From G963691835 sp963691835 (GTDB lineage Bacteria > Pseudomonadota > Alphaproteobacteria > Thalassobaculales > Thalassobaculaceae), in assembly GCA_963691835.1 (NCBI GenBank), contig OY829383.1, forward strand, positions 4,650,001 through 4,714,000: a stretch of 64,000 bases of DNA. The letters run 5' to 3'. Shown one piece after another: positions 61,198 through 64,000 of this stretch; the first letter of the stretch is position 1; each line of letters opens with the position of its first letter. Under the pieces are notes generated by a model that was given only the letters and a program-made list of their open reading frames with translations, was not told the DNA's origin and ran no database searches. The position numbers were made by a program, and so were the translations under genes.

Positions 61198-63270
61198 TCA
61201 TTTGTGCTGCATGGCGTAAACGCCATCCCATTCCGGCCCTGGCGGATTGGCAAGAAGAAGGCGCGCCCGTTCCGCCATCGCGACCGATGCTTTGTCTTCT
61301 GGCCAACGGCTCAAAATCGTCTCAAATGCGGCAACGGCCTCATCGAATGATCGATGACGGTAAAGGCCGAGTGCGGCTTCGTACGCGTCCCGAAGGGCAA
61401 GCGTGTCCGCCGGCACCTCCCCTTTGCGGCCCAGGAGCTCGCAGGCTGTGGACGCGCCAGTGCGGCCGGTCACGATGATCCAATCAAGCACCCGCCACTC
61501 AAACCCATCACCGGCCCGTTCCCGCAAGGTTTGTGAGCCGAGTATCTGCGTCCCGAAGGTCTTGTTCACCCCTTCAAATCTGGCGGCGATGTTCACCGGG
61601 TCGCCAACAACGGTGTAGCCAAACCGGTGGGTCGAGCCGATGTTTCCGACCAGAACGTCCCCCAGTCCGAGTCCAATCCGCATCCGGAGGGGCACTCTGC
61701 CCTCGCTCATCCACTCGCCTCTGAGCTGTTCCAGCCTGATCTGACAGTCGATTGCCGCGTTGCAAAGATCCCGGGCAAAGCTCTCCCGCATGACCGGCGC
61801 GTTGAAGAGCGCCATGACGGCGTCTCCGATGAACTTGTCGATCGCGCCCCCGTTCCGCTCGATCTCCTCCGTCATTGCGTCGAAATACTCTCGCAGCTCA
61901 TCGACCAGGTTGATCGGGTCCATCCGCTCGGCAATGCCCGTAAACCCTTCGATGTCCGAGAAGAAAATACCAATCTCCCGCCGCTCCACGGACAGCTTGG
62001 CCTCATCCCCCTTTGCCACCAGGCCGCGGGCCACCTCGCTCGGGATATACCGCTCCATGGAGCGGAGCCCGGATTTCATCCGCTCCACGGACTGACCCAG
62101 GACCGTGATTTCCCGAACGATGGATTGCGGCGGTTCACGCTCGGTGAATTCCATGAGGCCAATGTGCTCGATGTCGCCTGTGATCCCGACAATGGGCCGT
62201 GCGATCCGGTTTGCGATCCAAAGACTGACCGCCGCGACGATCAGCACCAAGACAAGGGCGATCCCGGCGATCCACGCAATCCGCTCTTCCGCCAAATGGA
62301 GGAAGTCATCCTCGGGCGCGATCACGGCAATGTTCCAGTTCAGCCCGCCGTGAAAGCTCAGGTCATAGAAACCGGTGTAGTAGGTATCGTCCCCTTTGAT
62401 GACCCGGTTATCCATGAACGCACCGACGCGGAGCTTCCCGAGGCCGTGGGTCAGACCGGGAATGGAGGCGTTGATCACCGCCTGGGCATCCACCGTGGCA
62501 ATGTCGTCGCCGATCGGTCCAAGCAGGACCTCACCCCGGTCATCGATGATGAAAACCCGGCCGCCGGACCCGAGTTGCACATTCGTCAGCCAGCGCTCGA
62601 TATCATCCAGTGGAATATCGATGTGAAAGACGCCGACCGGCCCTTCTGCCTCATCCGGAATAAAGGGCACGAAAGCGGAAATCCCAGTGACGCCGGACTC
62701 AATCTGCCGGGGCCGGGTCCAGGCCAGCGACTGGGTCCTCAGGCCCCGTTTGAACCAGTCCGTCTTCTCGTATTCCGTATCGATCGCCTGAGGGGGCTCG
62801 AACGATTTGTCCACGGAACCTTCCGAGACGACATCCTCTTCCATCACCTCTTCACCGAAGGCGTTCGGAAACGCTTCATCAACCTCGACAAGGCCTTTCG
62901 GGAGGCGGCGGGCCCGGGCGTAGAGGTTGATCCGGTGATCGCCATATCCGATCACCGCGCCGGGTTCGAGGAGCAACGCCATGGCGGTTAACTGCTCCTT
63001 CAGCCGAAGCTTGATATCCAAGCCATCGCTGACCGATGCCAACAGCCGCTCTTGGTGAAACGCGTCCGGAATGCGCTGCAACTCGGATTCGACAGCCGAT
63101 GCCACACCAATGGAAATCGTCTTGAAGTGATCCTTGCCAAGGTCGTTCAGGACAACATGCGTCTCTTCAAGCGCAACGGACGCAACCGCCGCCATTGCAA
63201 GGGCGGTGGACCCGGCCAACAGCCCCAGCAACGTGGTTCGAAGACCGATGTGACGGGGTGGGAACGACAC
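61198..63270 (-). CDS. Membrane-bound class III adenylate cyclase with Cache-like sensor and HAMP
   Basis: A 690-residue signalling enzyme. Span 1 lies in TTLLGLLAGSTALAMAAVASVAL; a periplasmic Cache-like sensor of about 300 residues follows (IDTEYEKTDWFKRGL, GVFHIDIPLDDIERWL). Span 2 is IAWIAGIALVLVLIVAAVSLWI, followed by a HAMP segment (ANRIARPIVGITGDIEHIGLMEF). The catalytic domain carries both metal Asp residues (IFFSDIEGFTG and DKFIGDAVMALFN), the substrate-selecting Lys in DKFIG and Asp in YTVVGDPVN, and the Asn/Arg pair in NIAARFEGV. All key residues for ATP cyclisation are present. A C-terminal TPR-like tail ends it. It ends 20 bases from the convergent metY. Confidence 0.92.
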   Translation of the reverse strand: MSFPPRHIGLRTTLLGLLAGSTALAMAAVASVALEETHVVLNDLGKDHFKTISIGVASAVESELQRIPDAFHQERLLASVSDGLDIKLRLKEQLTAMALLLEPGAVIGYGDHRINLYARARRLPKGLVEVDEAFPNAFGEEVMEEDVVSEGSVDKSFEPPQAIDTEYEKTDWFKRGLRTQSLAWTRPRQIESGVTGISAFVPFIPDEAEGPVGVFHIDIPLDDIERWLTNVQLGSGGRVFIIDDRGEVLLGPIGDDIATVDAQAVINASIPGLTHGLGKLRVGAFMDNRVIKGDDTYYTGFYDLSFHGGLNWNIAVIAPEDDFLHLAEERIAWIAGIALVLVLIVAAVSLWIANRIARPIVGITGDIEHIGLMEFTEREPPQSIVREITVLGQSVERMKSGLRSMERYIPSEVARGLVAKGDEAKLSVERREIGIFFSDIEGFTGIAERMDPINLVDELREYFDAMTEEIERNGGAIDKFIGDAVMALFNAPVMRESFARDLCNAAIDCQIRLEQLRGEWMSEGRVPLRMRIGLGLGDVLVGNIGSTHRFGYTVVGDPVNIAARFEGVNKTFGTQILGSQTLRERAGDGFEWRVLDWIIVTGRTGASTACELLGRKGEVPADTLALRDAYEAALGLYRHRSFDEAVAAFETILSRWPEDKASVAMAERARLLLANPPGPEWDGVYAMQHK

Positions 63271-63405
63271 GCTGAGACCTACCGGAACAGTCTTGAGAGT
63301 ACGACAACAGCATACTCATCTCTAAGAGCCCGTCCACAAAGTCATTGAATCGTTGGAATCGTTTGTGATTCACTATCTTGTAGCGATTGATGAGGGAGCT
63401 ACCAG

Positions 63406-63840
63406 ATGTGGACGAAAGAAAACCGTGCCCGTTATGAGCGCCGGGGCCTTCGGTACCCGAGTGATCTGACGGACGAAGAGTGGTCGGTTCTGGCGCCGTT
63501 GATCCCGCCGGCCCGGCATGGCGGCCGCAAGCGGTCGGTTGACGTTCGCGCGGTGATCAATGGCTTGCTCTATGTTCTGGAGACCGGCTGCCCGTGGCGC
63601 CATTTGCCGAAGGACTTTCCGCCGAAGAGCACGGTGCATGGGTATTTCGATCTGTGGGCCTGGGACGGCACGCTCGAGCGGATGCACGATACGCTCTATG
63701 TGGCGTTGCGCGAGGCGGAAGGCCGAGAGGGGCAACCGAGCGCCGCGATTATCGACAGCCAAAGCGCCAAATCGGCGCAAAAAGGGGGGCGTCGCTTGAC
63801 CCGATCGGCTATGACGCGGGCAAGAAGACGCGCGGCGTGA
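63406..63840 (+). CDS. IS5-family transposase, first frame (orfA)
   Basis: This frame has the DUF4096 head LRYPSDLTDEEWSVLAPLIPP and the first DDE part VINGLLYVLETGCPWRHLP, followed by AIIDSQSAKSAQKGG, where the first catalytic Asp is in IIDSQS. The product continues in frame after an A5G6 run only as junk ending at 63840. The real continuation is in the -1 frame. ATG 63406 begins MWTKENRARYERRG. The arrangement fits IS5 members (IS427 group) that make transposase by frameshifting, or a one-base deletion. Confidence 0.85.
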   Translation: MWTKENRARYERRGLRYPSDLTDEEWSVLAPLIPPARHGGRKRSVDVRAVINGLLYVLETGCPWRHLPKDFPPKSTVHGYFDLWAWDGTLERMHDTLYVALREAEGREGQPSAAIIDSQSAKSAQKGGRRLTRSAMTRARRRAA

Positions 63841-64000
63841 AGCGCCACATCCTCACTGACCATGGCGGACTGCTGCTCACGGCGGTGGTGCATCCAGCCG
63901 ACATTCAGGACCGCGACGGCGCGGCCTTGGTTTTGAGCAAGCGGGTGCGGCGACGGTTTCCATTCATCGAGGTGGTCTTCGCCGATGCCGGCTACCAGGG
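63786..64000 (+). CDS. IS5-family transposase, second frame (orfB, partial)
   Basis: The -1 frame after the run at 63779-63789 reads ASLDPIGYDAGKKTRGVKRHIL, then TDHGGLLLTAVVHPADIQDRDGA and FPFIEVVFADAGYQ, which are the standard transposase middle and second-Asp regions. It continues past the window edge, so its catalytic Glu is not seen. No start codon is required if produced by -1 frameshift in the A5G6 run. Confidence 0.8.

Larger units (their letters stand above)
63326..64000 (+). mobile_element. IS5-family insertion sequence, left part
   Basis: The element appears to start near 63326 with GAGCCCGTCCACAAAG, a typical IS5-type end, preceded by CTAA as a possible target site. Its transposase spans at least two frames and the right end lies outside the window. 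It inserts in the 130-base gap upstream of the cyclase start, which it may separate from its promoter. Confidence 0.75.

Noticed and set aside
1..64000. tRNA, rRNA, CRISPR array or prophage
   Set aside because: I looked through the intergenic gaps and saw no cloverleaf-like segments with T-loop consensus, no regular spaced repeats and no phage structural genes.

Overview
The window is about 64 kb of high-GC, tightly packed chromosomal DNA from an alphaproteobacterium. The housekeeping content supports this: a short bacterial prolyl-tRNA synthetase followed by LolC/E and LolD, an LdtR-type MarR regulator, SfsA next to methionine aminopeptidase and RadC, a PpiD-TrpE pair divergent from triosephosphate isomerase, and many GTG/TTG starts with stop/start overlaps. 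Two genes recognisable as DMSP lyases of different families (DddP and DddL), an NrtS-like protein and valine/isobutyrate catabolism suggest a marine heterotroph. I cannot name the genus.

Layout. 0-6 kb: the edge of an enolase-superfamily gene, a CueR/CopA copper-export unit with a textbook CueR operator, and a tungstate importer (TupABC). 6-15 kb: a DapA-family aldolase, a PAS/GAF histidine kinase, a cyanide-insensitive type bd oxidase operon (CioA, CioB with an in-frame amber codon, and a 52-residue DUF2474 subunit), then a lower-GC pair of a solute-binding protein and a frame-shifted membrane histidine kinase. 15-23 kb: an amidotransferase, an extradiol-dioxygenase-like VOC protein with a flavin hydroxylase, rpsD with its terminator, and dnaE. 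23-30 kb: a valine-catabolism operon (acyl-CoA dehydrogenase, HIBYL-CoA hydrolase, MmsB), LdtR, ProS and LolCD. 30-36 kb: a second solute-binding protein, followed by a chemoreceptor, then DddP divergent from a LysR regulator. The 3' end of that lysR is duplicated as an exact 127-bp direct repeat around a 1.3-kb lower-GC insertion carrying a pentapeptide-repeat membrane protein. 37-48 kb: small membrane or secreted proteins of unknown role, an enoyl-CoA hydratase, a CinA-like protein, SfsA, NrtS, Map, RadC, an MFS carrier, a serine hydrolase and an NmrA-like protein. 48-64 kb: a PilZ-like protein, an ammonium transporter fused to a chemoreceptor signalling domain, a GMC oxidoreductase, TpiA, PpiD-TrpE-DddL, a VOC/MFS pair, a CoA-binding/MetY fusion, an adenylate cyclase, and the left part of an IS5-family element running off the window.

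Themes. Sensing dominates the accessory content. Two orphan solute-binding proteins sit directly upstream of a signalling protein with no permease nearby. A whole Amt channel has been made into a chemoreceptor beside a PilZ-like gene. Single-component kinases and a Cache-type cyclase are also present. DMSP-cleavage capacity appears twice, and dddL is translationally tied to trpE where trpG would normally follow. Three genes look broken or recoded (cioB amber, histidine-kinase frameshift, transposase frame change); the first two could be real mutations or sequence errors. I saw no tRNA, rRNA or CRISPR array.
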